A stretch of 59,180 nucleotides of DNA, taken from positions 1 to 59,180 of the forward strand of contig JAOZUQ010000010.1 in NCBI GenBank assembly GCA_029938635.1, read 5' to 3'. The DNA is from Candidatus Aminicenantota bacterium. GTDB lineage: Bacteria; Acidobacteriota; Aminicenantia; UBA2199. Within the stretch, counting starts at the first letter, position 1. Every line of letters begins with the position of its first letter. The translations under genes and the position numbers were made by a program. The notes below the pieces were generated by a model. It did no database searches. It was given only the letters and a program-made list of their open reading frames with translations, and was not told the DNA's origin. Positions 17,422-26,115 of the stretch are shown here, piece after piece.

Positions 17422-18852
17422 TCATTTCTCCTTTATTAATTGTCTGTAAATTTTCAAATATTCTTTTCCCGGTTTACTCCAGGAAAAATCCTTCCCCATG
17501 CCCCTTCTGGCAATCCTTTCCCAGTCGGATGGTAGTTTGTAAAGTTCTGCTGCCTCCAGCAGTGATGTGGAGAGCGCTGAACTCGTCTTCTCTTTGAACT
17601 TGAATCCCGTCCCTGCTCTGCCGTTAATATCACTTATGGTATCGTCAAGTCCCCCTGTCGAACTCACAACAGGGATGGTTCCGTATCGGAGAGCATACAT
17701 TTGTGACAACCCGCAGGGTTCATACAACGATGGCATTACAAAGATATCACCTGCAGCATACAGCCTGTGAGATAATTCCTCATCAAACTTTTTGAAAAAT
17801 TTAAGTCTCGGATTTTTTTTCTCTAATTTACCAAGGTTTATCTCAAGCTCTTTTTCACCTGTCCCCAGAACAATGAAATCAATGTTTCTTTCCCGCAGAT
17901 CATTTATAGAATTTATGAGGAGTTCTATCCCTTTTTGTGAGGCAAGCCTGGTTACTGAAACCACAAGTGGTGTTTCCCTTTTGAAAGGGAGCTTATACTC
18001 CCTGAAAAGCGATATTTTATTCTCCCTTTTCTTATCAAAATTTTCTGCAGAATAGTTGTGGAAGATGAAAGGATCAGTCTCCGGATCCCAGATATTGTAG
18101 TCTGCTCCGTTGAGTATCCCTGAAAATTTCTTTGAATAATGGCTCAATACACCTTCAAGCCCGGCACCGAATCCGGATGTTAATATTTCATTTGCATAAT
18201 TCGGGCTTACCGTTACCACCCTGTCGCTGTGGACGATACCACCTTTGAGCGAGTTAAGCTTCCCGTAAAATTCTAAAGATTCAGGAGTAAAATAATAACC
18301 CGGAAGATTTGTATCTTTGAAATGATAATGCTCGAAAATCCCCTGATAACCAAGATTATGGATGGTCAGTATAGTTGATGATTTGCTGAGTACAGGTGAA
18401 TTGTTCTCTTTTATTAATGCAGGAAGCAGTGAGGTTTGCCAGTCATTAAGGTGGATAATGTCATATCCATCATCTTCTTTAATGATAAATTGAATGATAC
18501 TGTTCTGAAAGAAAAGGTATCTGAAAAAATTGTCGTGGTATTCCCGCTCATTACTACCATAGATAAATTCACGTGCGAAGAAAAGGTCGTTTGAAATGAG
18601 AAGCACCCTGAAATTCCCCCTTTTTTCAGCTTCATAAACAATACAATTCAGTTCATCTTCCGCGATTTTCACCTTGAACTCATATAACTTTTTTATTCCG
18701 GAAGGAGTTTTTGTTGAATTTTTATAAAGGGGTGTTATCAGAGTGACATCTGCTGATTCTGAGATTTTTTCAGGGAGTGCCCCGGCCACATCGCCAAGCC
18801 CGCCGCTTTTTGAATATGGAACGGCTTCTGATGAAACGAACAGAACTCTCAT
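17422..18852 (-). CDS. glgA: Glycogen synthase (ADP-glucose type)
   Basis: A 476-residue GT5 glycosyltransferase that extends alpha-1,4-glucan from ADP-glucose. The N-terminal sugar-nucleotide motif is KSGGLGDVAGALP, and the C-terminal GT-B domain carries RLASQKGIELL and the donor-site block PSLYEPCGLSQMYALRYGTIP followed by STGGLDDT. GGGAG before the ATG supports the start. It has its own promoter and is the first gene of the glgA-thioredoxin-amrS-esterase operon. Confidence 0.95.
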   Translation of the reverse strand: MRVLFVSSEAVPYSKSGGLGDVAGALPEKISESADVTLITPLYKNSTKTPSGIKKLYEFKVKIAEDELNCIVYEAEKRGNFRVLLISNDLFFAREFIYGSNEREYHDNFFRYLFFQNSIIQFIIKEDDGYDIIHLNDWQTSLLPALIKENNSPVLSKSSTILTIHNLGYQGIFEHYHFKDTNLPGYYFTPESLEFYGKLNSLKGGIVHSDRVVTVSPNYANEILTSGFGAGLEGVLSHYSKKFSGILNGADYNIWDPETDPFIFHNYSAENFDKKRENKISLFREYKLPFKRETPLVVSVTRLASQKGIELLINSINDLRERNIDFIVLGTGEKELEINLGKLEKKNPRLKFFKKFDEELSHRLYAAGDIFVMPSLYEPCGLSQMYALRYGTIPVVSSTGGLDDTISDINGRAGTGFKFKEKTSSALSTSLLEAAELYKLPSDWERIARRGMGKDFSWSKPGKEYLKIYRQLIKEK

Positions 18853-18881
18853 TAATTCTCCCTTTAACTTATCTCATAAGT

Positions 18882-18910
18882 ATTCTATTTTTTCACTATA
18901 GAAATGTCAA
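18882..18910 (-). promoter_or_regulatory. Promoter of the glgA operon
   Basis: On the minus strand TTGACA (18910-18905) and TAGAAT (18887-18882) are 17 nt apart. The -35 box is embedded in the first of the direct repeats annotated next, which makes repression at this site plausible. Confidence 0.72.
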
Positions 18911-19000
18911 GAAATTTCATGAGATTTTTAAAAAAAAACACAATATGTAGTGTGTCAAGAAATGTCATATCCTATCTATAGTGATGGCACGAAATTTGTG
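18893..19000. repeat. Direct and inverted repeats in the glgA promoter region
   Basis: TGTCAAGAAATTTCAT (18905-18920) recurs with one change as TGTCAAGAAATGTCAT (18953-18968) exactly 48 nt away. A looser third copy, TGGCACGAAATTTGTG, is at 18985-19000. TCACTATAG (18893-18901) is answered by CTATAGTGA (18976-18984). The arrangement looks like an operator cluster or the remnant of a duplication. The remaining intergenic sequence up to 19134 is AT-rich without other features. Confidence 0.5.
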
Positions 19001-19134
19001 ATCTAGAAGGATTTAACACCAAAGGGAAATAAACTCAGTATTCTTCCTATGGAAAAAATTATAAAACTTAAAGAAATTTTTTGATTTTATTTAAAAATTT
19101 TTCTTTAAATACTATTATATAAACAAGGTGTAAA

Positions 19135-19452
19135 ATGGAAACAAGAAAAGAAGAGAGAATTTACGGTGTTAAAGACCTGATAATCAAAGATGAAGGGAAG
19201 GAATTCAATGCAATTCTTACCAGTATTTCCACTACAGGGATATCTGTTATTGCCGATAGCACTTTCCCCACCTATAAAGAGATTGAAGTTAAGTTTAAGA
19301 TCGATGAAAACCCGATAACGATTAAAGGATCTATACGGTGGGTGAATGACCACAAAGGCGAAGCCGGAGCAAACCTTAAAGAGATTGGTATCCTGTTCAT
19401 AGATACTCCTCCGGAATATAAAAAATATCTCGATAGTATCCTGGAAAAATAG
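19135..19452 (+). CDS. PilZ domain protein
   Basis: A 105-residue single-domain protein. RKEERIYG at the N-terminus gives the RxxxR motif and ILTSISTTGISVIAD the (D/N)xSxxG-like motif of PilZ domains, which bind cyclic di-GMP. The second motif has Thr-Thr before the glycine and Ser at the usual Asp/Asn position, so binding may be weak. It stands alone with an AAGGTG ribosome binding site. It could regulate motility or envelope functions through a partner. Confidence 0.78.
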   Translation: METRKEERIYGVKDLIIKDEGKEFNAILTSISTTGISVIADSTFPTYKEIEVKFKIDENPITIKGSIRWVNDHKGEAGANLKEIGILFIDTPPEYKKYLDSILEK

Positions 19453-19498
19453 GGTTATCAGAGCGTTTTTTAATAATCATTCAATTTTTCTCCATGAC

Positions 19499-19526
19499 TT
19501 GAATATGTCGGAGTTTGTAATATAAT
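19499..19526 (+). promoter_or_regulatory. Promoter of the DUF89 gene
   Basis: TTGAAT (19499-19504) and TATAAT (19521-19526) are 16 nt apart. A GAGG ribosome binding site follows before the ATG at 19548. Confidence 0.65.
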
Positions 19527-19547
19527 ATCCACCTTTGAGGTAAAAAA

Positions 19548-20432
19548 ATGTTGATGCGAAATGAATGTGCTGTATGTATCCTGAACCAGATACTGAGAGC
19601 AACTGATTATATGGACCTTGACGTGGAGAGGTCTGCCCTTGTTTTTAAGGAAGCGTTGAAAAAAACACTGGAAACAGATTATGCCTGTTTAACCCCCCCT
19701 CTTTTTTCAGGAGAGATATATGATGCGATAACAGATTTGACCGGGGACGGGGATCCATACAAAAAATTGAGAAAAGAGCAGAACGATCTGGTTCTGGATA
19801 ATATTGAACTGTTCAGGGAAAGAATAATCGAATCCAAAGACCCTCTGTTCACATCCCTTTTCTATTCTCTTCTCGGGAACATCATAGATTATGGAGGAGT
19901 TGAAATATTTGATACTGCTCAGATATTCGGGGAAATTAAAAATATAGATCTGACTATAAACGATTATAAAGAGTTGAGTGAGTCTCTTGAAAATTCCGGA
20001 TCGATCCTGATCATTTCAGATAATGCGGGTGAAGCGGTATTTGATATGCTTCTTATGGAACAGATAAAGCTGAAATATCCTGAGATAAAGATCATCTATG
20101 GTGTAAGGTCGGGCCCGGCGATCAATGATATTATAAAGGAAGATGCAGAGTATATCGGAATAGGGGAGATCGCTGAGATCATAGAGACGGGATCAACTTA
20201 TGCAGGGACAATGATAAACCAGTCGGATCCGGGTTTTGTGGATATTTATAATAATTCTGACATTGTTATCTCAAAGGGGCAGGGGAATTTTGAAACTCTG
20301 GAAATGGAGACCGGGAAAGATATCTTTTTCATCTTTAAGGTGAAATGTGATATCGTCGCAGATTACTCTGGATTGGAAAGGGGATCCCTGGTCCTCGGTT
20401 ACAGAGATTCTATCTCAAAATTTTCCGGATAG
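19548..20432 (+). CDS. DUF89/ARMT1-like family protein
   Basis: A 294-residue protein of the DUF89 group, metal-dependent phosphatases thought to hydrolyse damaged sugar phosphates and similar metabolites. It begins with the family cysteine motif NECAVCILNQ. The metal-site blocks ILIISDNAGEAVFD, SGPAINDI and IVISKGQGNFETL are intact, and the Asp of SDNAGE is the expected metal ligand. It appears monocistronic and is convergent with the amidohydrolase gene, 0 nt away. Confidence 0.85.
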   Translation: MLMRNECAVCILNQILRATDYMDLDVERSALVFKEALKKTLETDYACLTPPLFSGEIYDAITDLTGDGDPYKKLRKEQNDLVLDNIELFRERIIESKDPLFTSLFYSLLGNIIDYGGVEIFDTAQIFGEIKNIDLTINDYKELSESLENSGSILIISDNAGEAVFDMLLMEQIKLKYPEIKIIYGVRSGPAINDIIKEDAEYIGIGEIAEIIETGSTYAGTMINQSDPGFVDIYNNSDIVISKGQGNFETLEMETGKDIFFIFKVKCDIVADYSGLERGSLVLGYRDSISKFSG

Positions 20433-22115
20433 TTACTTCTTCAGAATATTTACTATCTTCCCGTCCATAATAATTTTGTAGATCTTAACTTTCAACATAT
20501 TTTTTTTATCTTTCTCAATTATTTTCTCAAGATCTGCATCAAATATTGTGAGGTCAGCCAGTTTGCCTGATTCAATTGAGCCGATCCTTTTTTCGTTGAA
20601 TGAGGCATATGCTGCTCCAAGTGTGTAATACCTTATTGCGTCTGTTATGCTTATCTGTTCCCCGGGGAACCATCCGTTCTCGGGAAATCCATTCTCAATG
20701 TTCCTCCTCTCAATTGAGGAGTACAATCCTCTCCTCGGGTCAAGAGGTTCCACAGGCCAGTCAGTTCCGAATGCAAGCATAACTCCCTCTTTTTTAAAGG
20801 AGTTCCACCTGTATCCCTGTTTTGCACGTTCAGTCCCGATCCTCTCTTCAACGACCAGAAGATCGGTAGTGCAATGTGTAGGCTGCATTGACGGGATCAT
20901 TTTAAGTTTGTTGAACCGCAAAAGGTCCTCATCCGTTATGAATTGTGTATGCTCTATTCTGTGCCGCAGTCCCCTCATTCCGAATTTATGCTGGGCTTTT
21001 TCAACGGCATTGAGGACCAGATGAACCCCCCTGTTGCCGATTGCATGCACTCCGGTCTGAAAACCATTCTCGTGAGCATCGCTTATCAGTTTGTCCAATT
21101 CCTCTACCGGATGGATAAGGATGCCGCTTGTTTTCGGATTGTTAGTGTAGGGTTTGAAAAATGCGGCTGAAACCGATCCGAGAGATCCATCGGCAAATAT
21201 CTTAACAAACGATATCCTCACTTTATCTGAACCGCTTCTGAATTTGATCCCTTTTTCAACACAGCGTTTCATCTCGGCCGGAGATATCCAGAGGTTGAAC
21301 CTGAGTGTAAGTTCTCCCACTTTATCAATTTCATTCAATTGTTTCATGAGTTTCAAACTACCCTGGGTGGTGACCGATGTCAGCCCCAATTTATTAGCAT
21401 AACGGATAGCATTTAAAAGCTTGTTTTCTCCCGATGAACCCGGGATAACCATTTCCGGTCCAGTGACATCTTTGACCATCATTTCAGCGTTTTCTTTCAG
21501 TATACCTGTTGGAGTATTATCTTTGTATCTGATCAGCTCTCCTCCCTGTGGGTCAGGTGTCTCTTTTGAAATGCCTGCCATTTTAAGGGTCATGGAATTC
21601 ACCCAGATCGAATGGCCGTCCACTCTGGTAATGATGACAGGATTTTTGGGAGCAACTTTGTCCAGGTCATATTTATCCGGGAACTTTTTGTCTTTAAAGT
21701 AGGCATGATTATAGCTGTATGCTTTTATCAGGGCTCCTTCAGGAGATGCCTGGACAGCATCCTCTATCTTCTTCAATATCTGTTTTTTGTTAAGAAATCT
21801 CAGGCTCAGCCTGTCCGATATCAGATCTGAACCACTTTCGAAATGGAGATGTGCATCATGAAGCCCGGGTATTATAGTCTTCCCCTGAAGATCTATAACT
21901 TTGGAATTTTTATCACGGAATTTTAATGAGCCTGCATCATCACCGGTAAATTGTATTTTATTTCCTACAATTACAATCGAGGATGTTACTGGATTCCTGC
22001 TGTCCATTGTCAGGATCTTACCGTTCATTAGAATAAGATCTGCAGCAGGAAATGACTTCGGGGATCCCTGAAATGAAATTGCAAGGATCAATAGAACAAA
22101 AATTATATTTTTCAA
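20433..22115 (-). CDS. Secreted YtcJ-like metal-dependent amidohydrolase
   Basis: A 560-residue amidohydrolase superfamily protein. The first metal motif is HDAHLHF; later ligands lie in GVHAIGNRG, RIEHTQF and AFGTDWPVEP. The N-terminal composite domain (ADLILMNGKILTMD) and C-terminal IGSIESGKLADLTIFD are typical of the YtcJ/NfdA group that acts on N-acyl or formamide-type amides. I choose TTG 22115: it has AGGAG 6 nt upstream and opens a clean signal peptide (MKNIIFVLLILAISF). The upstream ATG at 22133 sits directly behind the -10 box and is probably not transcribed as a start. Confidence 0.85.
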   Translation of the reverse strand: MKNIIFVLLILAISFQGSPKSFPAADLILMNGKILTMDSRNPVTSSIVIVGNKIQFTGDDAGSLKFRDKNSKVIDLQGKTIIPGLHDAHLHFESGSDLISDRLSLRFLNKKQILKKIEDAVQASPEGALIKAYSYNHAYFKDKKFPDKYDLDKVAPKNPVIITRVDGHSIWVNSMTLKMAGISKETPDPQGGELIRYKDNTPTGILKENAEMMVKDVTGPEMVIPGSSGENKLLNAIRYANKLGLTSVTTQGSLKLMKQLNEIDKVGELTLRFNLWISPAEMKRCVEKGIKFRSGSDKVRISFVKIFADGSLGSVSAAFFKPYTNNPKTSGILIHPVEELDKLISDAHENGFQTGVHAIGNRGVHLVLNAVEKAQHKFGMRGLRHRIEHTQFITDEDLLRFNKLKMIPSMQPTHCTTDLLVVEERIGTERAKQGYRWNSFKKEGVMLAFGTDWPVEPLDPRRGLYSSIERRNIENGFPENGWFPGEQISITDAIRYYTLGAAYASFNEKRIGSIESGKLADLTIFDADLEKIIEKDKKNMLKVKIYKIIMDGKIVNILKK

Positions 22116-22134
22116 ATTTGACTCCTGATCCATT

Positions 22135-22163
22135 ATTATCTCTATATTTAAAAATCTTGTCAA
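22135..22163 (-). promoter_or_regulatory. Promoter of the amidohydrolase gene
   Basis: On the minus strand TTGACA (22163-22158) and GATAAT (22140-22135) are 17 nt apart. It is back to back with the perR promoter, 25 nt away, so a regulator bound here could affect both genes. Confidence 0.65.
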
Positions 22164-22188
22164 AAAATATTTTTTTTTAAGAGAATAG

Positions 22189-22217
22189 TTGAATATTTCT
22201 TAAATAGGAATTATTAT
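22189..22217 (+). promoter_or_regulatory. Promoter of perR-rubrerythrin
   Basis: TTGAAT (22189-22194) and TATTAT (22212-22217) are 17 nt apart. The -10 ends 8 nt before the first ATG. The AT-rich, partly symmetric stretch of TTA repeats could be a PerR box overlapping the -10, but I see no perfect one. Confidence 0.6.
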
Positions 22218-22225
22218 TATTTAGA

Positions 22226-22660
22226 ATGATGATGACACCTGAGTTGATAAGAAAAAAATTAAAGGAACTTAATCTTAAAGTTACTCCCCAGAGAGTAGTG
22301 ATCCTGAAAACTCTTGCTGACAATAAAAGTCATCCTACAGCTGAAGAGATATACAGAGAAGTAATTAAGAAGCAGCCGAATATAGCAGTCGGAACAGTTT
22401 ATAATATTCTTGAGACCTATGTGAACAGGGGAATTGTCGAGAAGATAAGTTCGATCGGAGACAAAATGAGGTATGATGTTGTTTCTGAAGATCATCATCA
22501 CCTTTTCAGCAAAAATTCGGATGAAATCGAGGATTATTTTAATGTGGAACTTGCCGGGATCATTGGCAGGTACCTTGAAGTTAATGAGATCCCCGGTTTT
22601 AAAGTAGAAGGATTCAAGTTGAATATATCAGGGGAATTTACTAAAAGAGGTAAAAACTAA
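22226..22660 (+). CDS. perR: PerR-type Fur-family regulator without the structural zinc site
   Basis: A 144-residue winged-helix repressor (DNA-binding part about residues 5-85, recognition helix around PNIAVGTVYNILETYVNRG). H36, D84, H90, H92 and D103 fall on the five regulatory metal ligands of Bacillus PerR (H37, D85, H91, H93, D104), so metal-catalysed peroxide sensing is predicted. The protein contains no cysteine: the zinc positions C96 and C99 are S95 and S98 and the second CxxC is missing. Downstream rubrerythrin fits a peroxide-stress operon. Three ATG codons in a row make the exact start uncertain. Confidence 0.85.
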   Translation: MMMTPELIRKKLKELNLKVTPQRVVILKTLADNKSHPTAEEIYREVIKKQPNIAVGTVYNILETYVNRGIVEKISSIGDKMRYDVVSEDHHHLFSKNSDEIEDYFNVELAGIIGRYLEVNEIPGFKVEGFKLNISGEFTKRGKN

Positions 22661-22675
22661 TTTAAGGAGATAAAT

Positions 22676-23251
22676 ATGAAGAGTTTAAAAGGAACTAAAA
22701 CAGAGCAAAACCTGTTAAAATCATTTGCCGGTGAATCTCAGGCGCGTATGCGTTATGACTATTTTGCCAAACAGGCGAAAAAAGAGGGACTGGAACAGAT
22801 ATCAGCTCTTTTTGCTGAGACTGCTCTTAACGAAAAGGAGCATGCAAAAAGGTTTTTCAAATTCCTTGAAGGTGGAGTTGTAGAGATCACTGCTGCATAT
22901 CCTGCAGGCGTTATCGGTACAACACTTGAGAATCTTAAGGCTGCTGCCGATGGTGAAAATGAAGAGTGGACAGATCTCTATCCAGCTTTTGCAAAGACTG
23001 CTGAAGAGGAAGGATTTCCTGAAATTGCTGCTGCTTATAAACTGATCGCAAAAGTAGAGAAAGCTCATGAGGAGAGGTATTTGAAGCTGTATAGTAACCT
23101 TGACTCAGGAAAGGTTTTTGAAAAAGATGGTGTTGTTGTCTGGAAGTGCATTAATTGTGGATACCTCCATGAAGGAGCGAAAGCACCTGATATGTGTCCT
23201 GCATGTCTCCATCCTCAGGCATATTTTGAGATTCAAGGTACAAATTATTAA
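22676..23251 (+). CDS. Rubrerythrin
   Basis: A 191-residue peroxide-scavenging protein of anaerobes. The N-terminal ferritin-like four-helix domain (about 1-145) carries [29 protein letters not shown] and VEKAHEERY with the di-iron Glu and His ligands. The C-terminal rubredoxin domain has two knuckles, CINCG and CPAC. It reduces hydrogen peroxide to water using electrons from rubredoxin or NADH systems. It lies 15 nt behind perR with an AAGGAG site, so it is probably under PerR control. Confidence 0.97.
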   Translation: MKSLKGTKTEQNLLKSFAGESQARMRYDYFAKQAKKEGLEQISALFAETALNEKEHAKRFFKFLEGGVVEITAAYPAGVIGTTLENLKAAADGENEEWTDLYPAFAKTAEEEGFPEIAAAYKLIAKVEKAHEERYLKLYSNLDSGKVFEKDGVVVWKCINCGYLHEGAKAPDMCPACLHPQAYFEIQGTNY

Positions 23252-23265
23252 AAATTACTGAAAAA

Positions 23266-23889
23266 TTGAAGAAAATAATTTTCTTCACATTAATTTTCGG
23301 AAATATTTTACTTTTTGGATTAAGACAGGGTGAGCCGGAGGGGTTCAGCAGGAGGTTTTCCGATGCCGCTCTGGCCAGAACTGAATCTAATGTAAGATAT
23401 GACGGAAGTTATATGAAAATCGGTTACCCCGGAGGGGATGTCCCCTCCGGGACCGGTGTATGCACAGATGTCCTAATCAGGGCATATAGAATTATTGGTG
23501 TTGATCTCCAGAAAGATGTCCACACAGACCTGAAAGAAAACTTCACTAAATATCCTGATATTTGGGGACTGAAAAAACCGGATACAAACATAGACCACAG
23601 GAGAGTGCCGAACCTTCGTGTCTTCTTTTCCAGAAGGGGTGTTAAACTGCCGCTGACCATGAATTCTGATGACTATCTCCCCGGGGATATTGTGAGCTGG
23701 CAGCTCCTGTCGGGGTTGCCCCATATCGGTATTGTAGTTGATAGAAGGTCAGAAGACGGAAAAAGATACCTTGTTGTTCACAATATAAGCGCAGGCCCTG
23801 AACTGGAAGATGTATTGTTCAGTTATAAGATAACAGGACACTATAGATATTATGGCAAATATCCCGAAACGGCTGTTATCTTAAATTGA
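23266..23889 (+). CDS. DUF1287 family exported protein
   Basis: A 207-residue protein. From TTG 23266 it has a signal peptide (KKIIFFTLIFGNILLFGL); no ATG occurs before residue 50, so I accept the TTG although it lacks a clear ribosome binding site. The conserved blocks YDGSYMKIGYPGGDVP, GTGVCTDVLIRAYR, HRRVPNLRVFF and PGDIVSWQL...PHIGIVVDRR belong to DUF1287, an NlpC/P60-like fold with a probable Cys-His catalytic pair. It may cleave peptide or cell-wall bonds in the periplasm. It follows rubrerythrin by 14 nt. Confidence 0.82.
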   Translation: MKKIIFFTLIFGNILLFGLRQGEPEGFSRRFSDAALARTESNVRYDGSYMKIGYPGGDVPSGTGVCTDVLIRAYRIIGVDLQKDVHTDLKENFTKYPDIWGLKKPDTNIDHRRVPNLRVFFSRRGVKLPLTMNSDDYLPGDIVSWQLLSGLPHIGIVVDRRSEDGKRYLVVHNISAGPELEDVLFSYKITGHYRYYGKYPETAVILN

Positions 23890-23914
23890 AAATTCCCGTT
23901 TGTTAGGTTATAAT
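23886..23914 (+). promoter_or_regulatory. Promoter of the secreted 379-residue protein
   Basis: TTGAAA (23886-23891, overlapping the previous stop codon) and a perfect TATAAT (23909-23914) are 17 nt apart, followed by AGGAGG at 23922-23927. Confidence 0.75.
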
Positions 23915-23936
23915 CACCCACAGGAGGATGATTCCC

Positions 23937-25076
23937 ATGATAAAAAGAATTCTGCTAATAGGTTTTATGTTGATTTTTGCTCTGACAGGATTAGCTCAGG
24001 ATAAAGGAGCTGACACGACAGAAATAGAAAGTGATGTTCCGGAAAAGGTTCAACTAAGCCTGGACGGCCTTTTAAAGACCAGAACTTCGAATAATGTTTA
24101 CAGCCTGAAGCTGCTTGACACTTACTATTATGTCCTGCAGAAATCTGTTTTTGTAAACATCCTTTTCACTGCAGACCTGGATGTAAAAATAGAGGAACTT
24201 GAAAAAGTTCTTAAAGACAAATTTGATGTAGTTAAAGATAAATATGATAAATATGTCACTGAGATGGAAAAGAGGACGGCCGAGGAAAATGTACAGATCG
24301 AAGAAAAGAATAAAAAAATTAAGGATGATACTAAAAAGGTTGCATTAAAAACCTTTAATAAACCTCAGGCTCCGGTTTATAATAAGAGGAAATCCTACCA
24401 TAATCTGTATCTGAAAGTTATCAAGGATGGTGCTGAGTATCAAAAATTTAAATCACTGGTACCTTATGAAGGATCAGGTGATCTGGAATATCTTTCATTC
24501 GGGCTGATACTGGAGCCGGGGAAATATGACCTTCTTATTGTAGTGGATGCATTCGATAATTCAGAGGATGGGACATTGCTTGCAGAGATAGAGGTCCCGA
24601 AACTAACACTTGCCGATATCGCTGCGCCGAAAAAGAACCTGGATAATTCACGTCCTGTATTCTACAAAAAGGTAAGTACTCTTCTTGAAGTGGAAAAGAG
24701 GTTTACCGTAGTGAAGGATAATTATCAGATAGGTATCGTGAAACAGAAATTCTCACCATATACCGGAAATGCATATAGATTCAAATCAGGGGATTCTCCG
24801 ATCCTTACTTTCTTTTTGAAAGGGGCAAAAATGGTTCAGATGAATCCGCCATGGGACCTTATAGCAAACATTTCAATTTTGAAAGGGAAGAAAAAGGTAT
24901 CAGTTTTTAAACCTGTAAAGCTTCAGAACCCCTATTTTTTTCAGCCGGTTAAGATCATCGGGAAAAAGAATAAAGAGCTTGAAGAAGGGGAATATTCACT
25001 TCTTATAGAGATCATTGACAACAATCTAAAAGGTACGAAAGGGAAGATTGTGCTCCCGTTCGAAGTAATTAAATAA
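23937..25076 (+). CDS. Secreted protein of unknown function
   Basis: A 379-residue protein I do not recognise. The start at ATG 23937 has AGGAGG 9 nt upstream; an ATG at 23928 is too close to it. A signal peptide (MIKRILLIGFMLIFALTGLA) is followed by an acidic stretch, a lysine- and glutamate-rich coiled-coil-like segment (about residues 85-140) and then several predicted beta-rich units (LKVIKDGAEYQKF, LEPGKYDLLIVVDAFDN, EEGEYSLLIEIIDNN). The repeated pattern of a loop with Gly and Tyr followed by a beta strand suggests Ig-like or GWxTD-like extracytoplasmic domains. Confidence 0.65.
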   Translation: MIKRILLIGFMLIFALTGLAQDKGADTTEIESDVPEKVQLSLDGLLKTRTSNNVYSLKLLDTYYYVLQKSVFVNILFTADLDVKIEELEKVLKDKFDVVKDKYDKYVTEMEKRTAEENVQIEEKNKKIKDDTKKVALKTFNKPQAPVYNKRKSYHNLYLKVIKDGAEYQKFKSLVPYEGSGDLEYLSFGLILEPGKYDLLIVVDAFDNSEDGTLLAEIEVPKLTLADIAAPKKNLDNSRPVFYKKVSTLLEVEKRFTVVKDNYQIGIVKQKFSPYTGNAYRFKSGDSPILTFFLKGAKMVQMNPPWDLIANISILKGKKKVSVFKPVKLQNPYFFQPVKIIGKKNKELEEGEYSLLIEIIDNNLKGTKGKIVLPFEVIK

Positions 25077-25092
25077 CAACCGGTTACTTTTT

Positions 25093-26115
25093 ATGGAAAG
25101 AAAAGAAATAGCAATTACGAAAGAAACCAGACAGGGAAAGTTTGTAAAAAAAATACTTGATGCTATAGGTCCAAAACTTTCTATCAGGTCATCAGATAAG
25201 GTAGCTATTAAAATAAATCTTTCCGGGTCAAGAGAAATATATGCGAACACACATTATGAGACCGTAGAAAGCCTGATCATATATCTGAGAGATAATTTCG
25301 GAATTAATGATATAACTGTTATTGAAGGGTCTGATGGAGCTTTTTATACTAAAAAGAGTACCTGGGATATTTTTTATAAATTCAGGTATAAAGAAGTTGA
25401 ACTTATGGGAGTAAAACTTCAGGACCTGGATGCTCTTCCTCATGATAAAATTTTTGAAGTAGAAACTCTGCTGGGAAAAAAGGAGGTCAGTTATACTGAA
25501 TTTGAAGCGGATTATACAATTGCTGTAGTTCCTCCAAAGACCCACCACTTATTTCCCTGCATCCTGTCGATCCCCGGGCAGGCCGGCTATGTAAAGGCAG
25601 AAGAGAGAGGATTATTGTTCGGAGGTATTTTAAACGATATTAAGAAACTTAAGATTCCTGATGAAGAAAGATATGCCAAGCAGCTTGATATAGCAGGAAG
25701 GAATTTTGCACAATTATTGAAACGTGTAACTCCCTCGCTGGTCATTGTAGATGGCCTCTATGGAATGGAGGGGAAAGGCCCTATAAAAGGGAGCCCTGTA
25801 TTTCATGGTTTTGCAATTGCCTCAGAAGACCCTGTTCTTGCAGATTCTCTGGCAGCATATGTAATGGGATTTGAAGCTGATGATATTCCCTACATTTATC
25901 ACTCTTACAAAGAGGGTCTGGGAAATAACAGATGGCAGAATATAATTGGCGTTGATCCGGTCAAAGTGAAGTTCCCTTATCGCCCGCATCCGAACTTTCA
26001 GAAACAGAAGTTGTGGAGGACAAAAACTCTGGGGCATACTAATGAAAGGGCCCCGGATAAAAAAAAATACAGAACAGATGGAAGAAATTTTGAAAGAAAA
26101 AATAAAACTTCTTAA
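25093..26115 (+). CDS. DUF362 domain protein
   Basis: A 340-residue protein with the DUF362 layout: VAIKINLSG near residue 40, a THYETVESLI block, ITVIEGSDG, then VVPPKTHHLFPCILS and VIVDGLYGMEGKGPIKGSP followed by IASEDPVLADSLAAYVMGF. No ferredoxin-type cysteines are present, unlike many relatives. Members of the family are poorly characterised. The last 74 nt overlap the larB ORF if larB begins at 26042, which suggests coupled translation. Confidence 0.8.
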   Translation: MERKEIAITKETRQGKFVKKILDAIGPKLSIRSSDKVAIKINLSGSREIYANTHYETVESLIIYLRDNFGINDITVIEGSDGAFYTKKSTWDIFYKFRYKEVELMGVKLQDLDALPHDKIFEVETLLGKKEVSYTEFEADYTIAVVPPKTHHLFPCILSIPGQAGYVKAEERGLLFGGILNDIKKLKIPDEERYAKQLDIAGRNFAQLLKRVTPSLVIVDGLYGMEGKGPIKGSPVFHGFAIASEDPVLADSLAAYVMGFEADDIPYIYHSYKEGLGNNRWQNIIGVDPVKVKFPYRPHPNFQKQKLWRTKTLGHTNERAPDKKKYRTDGRNFERKNKTS

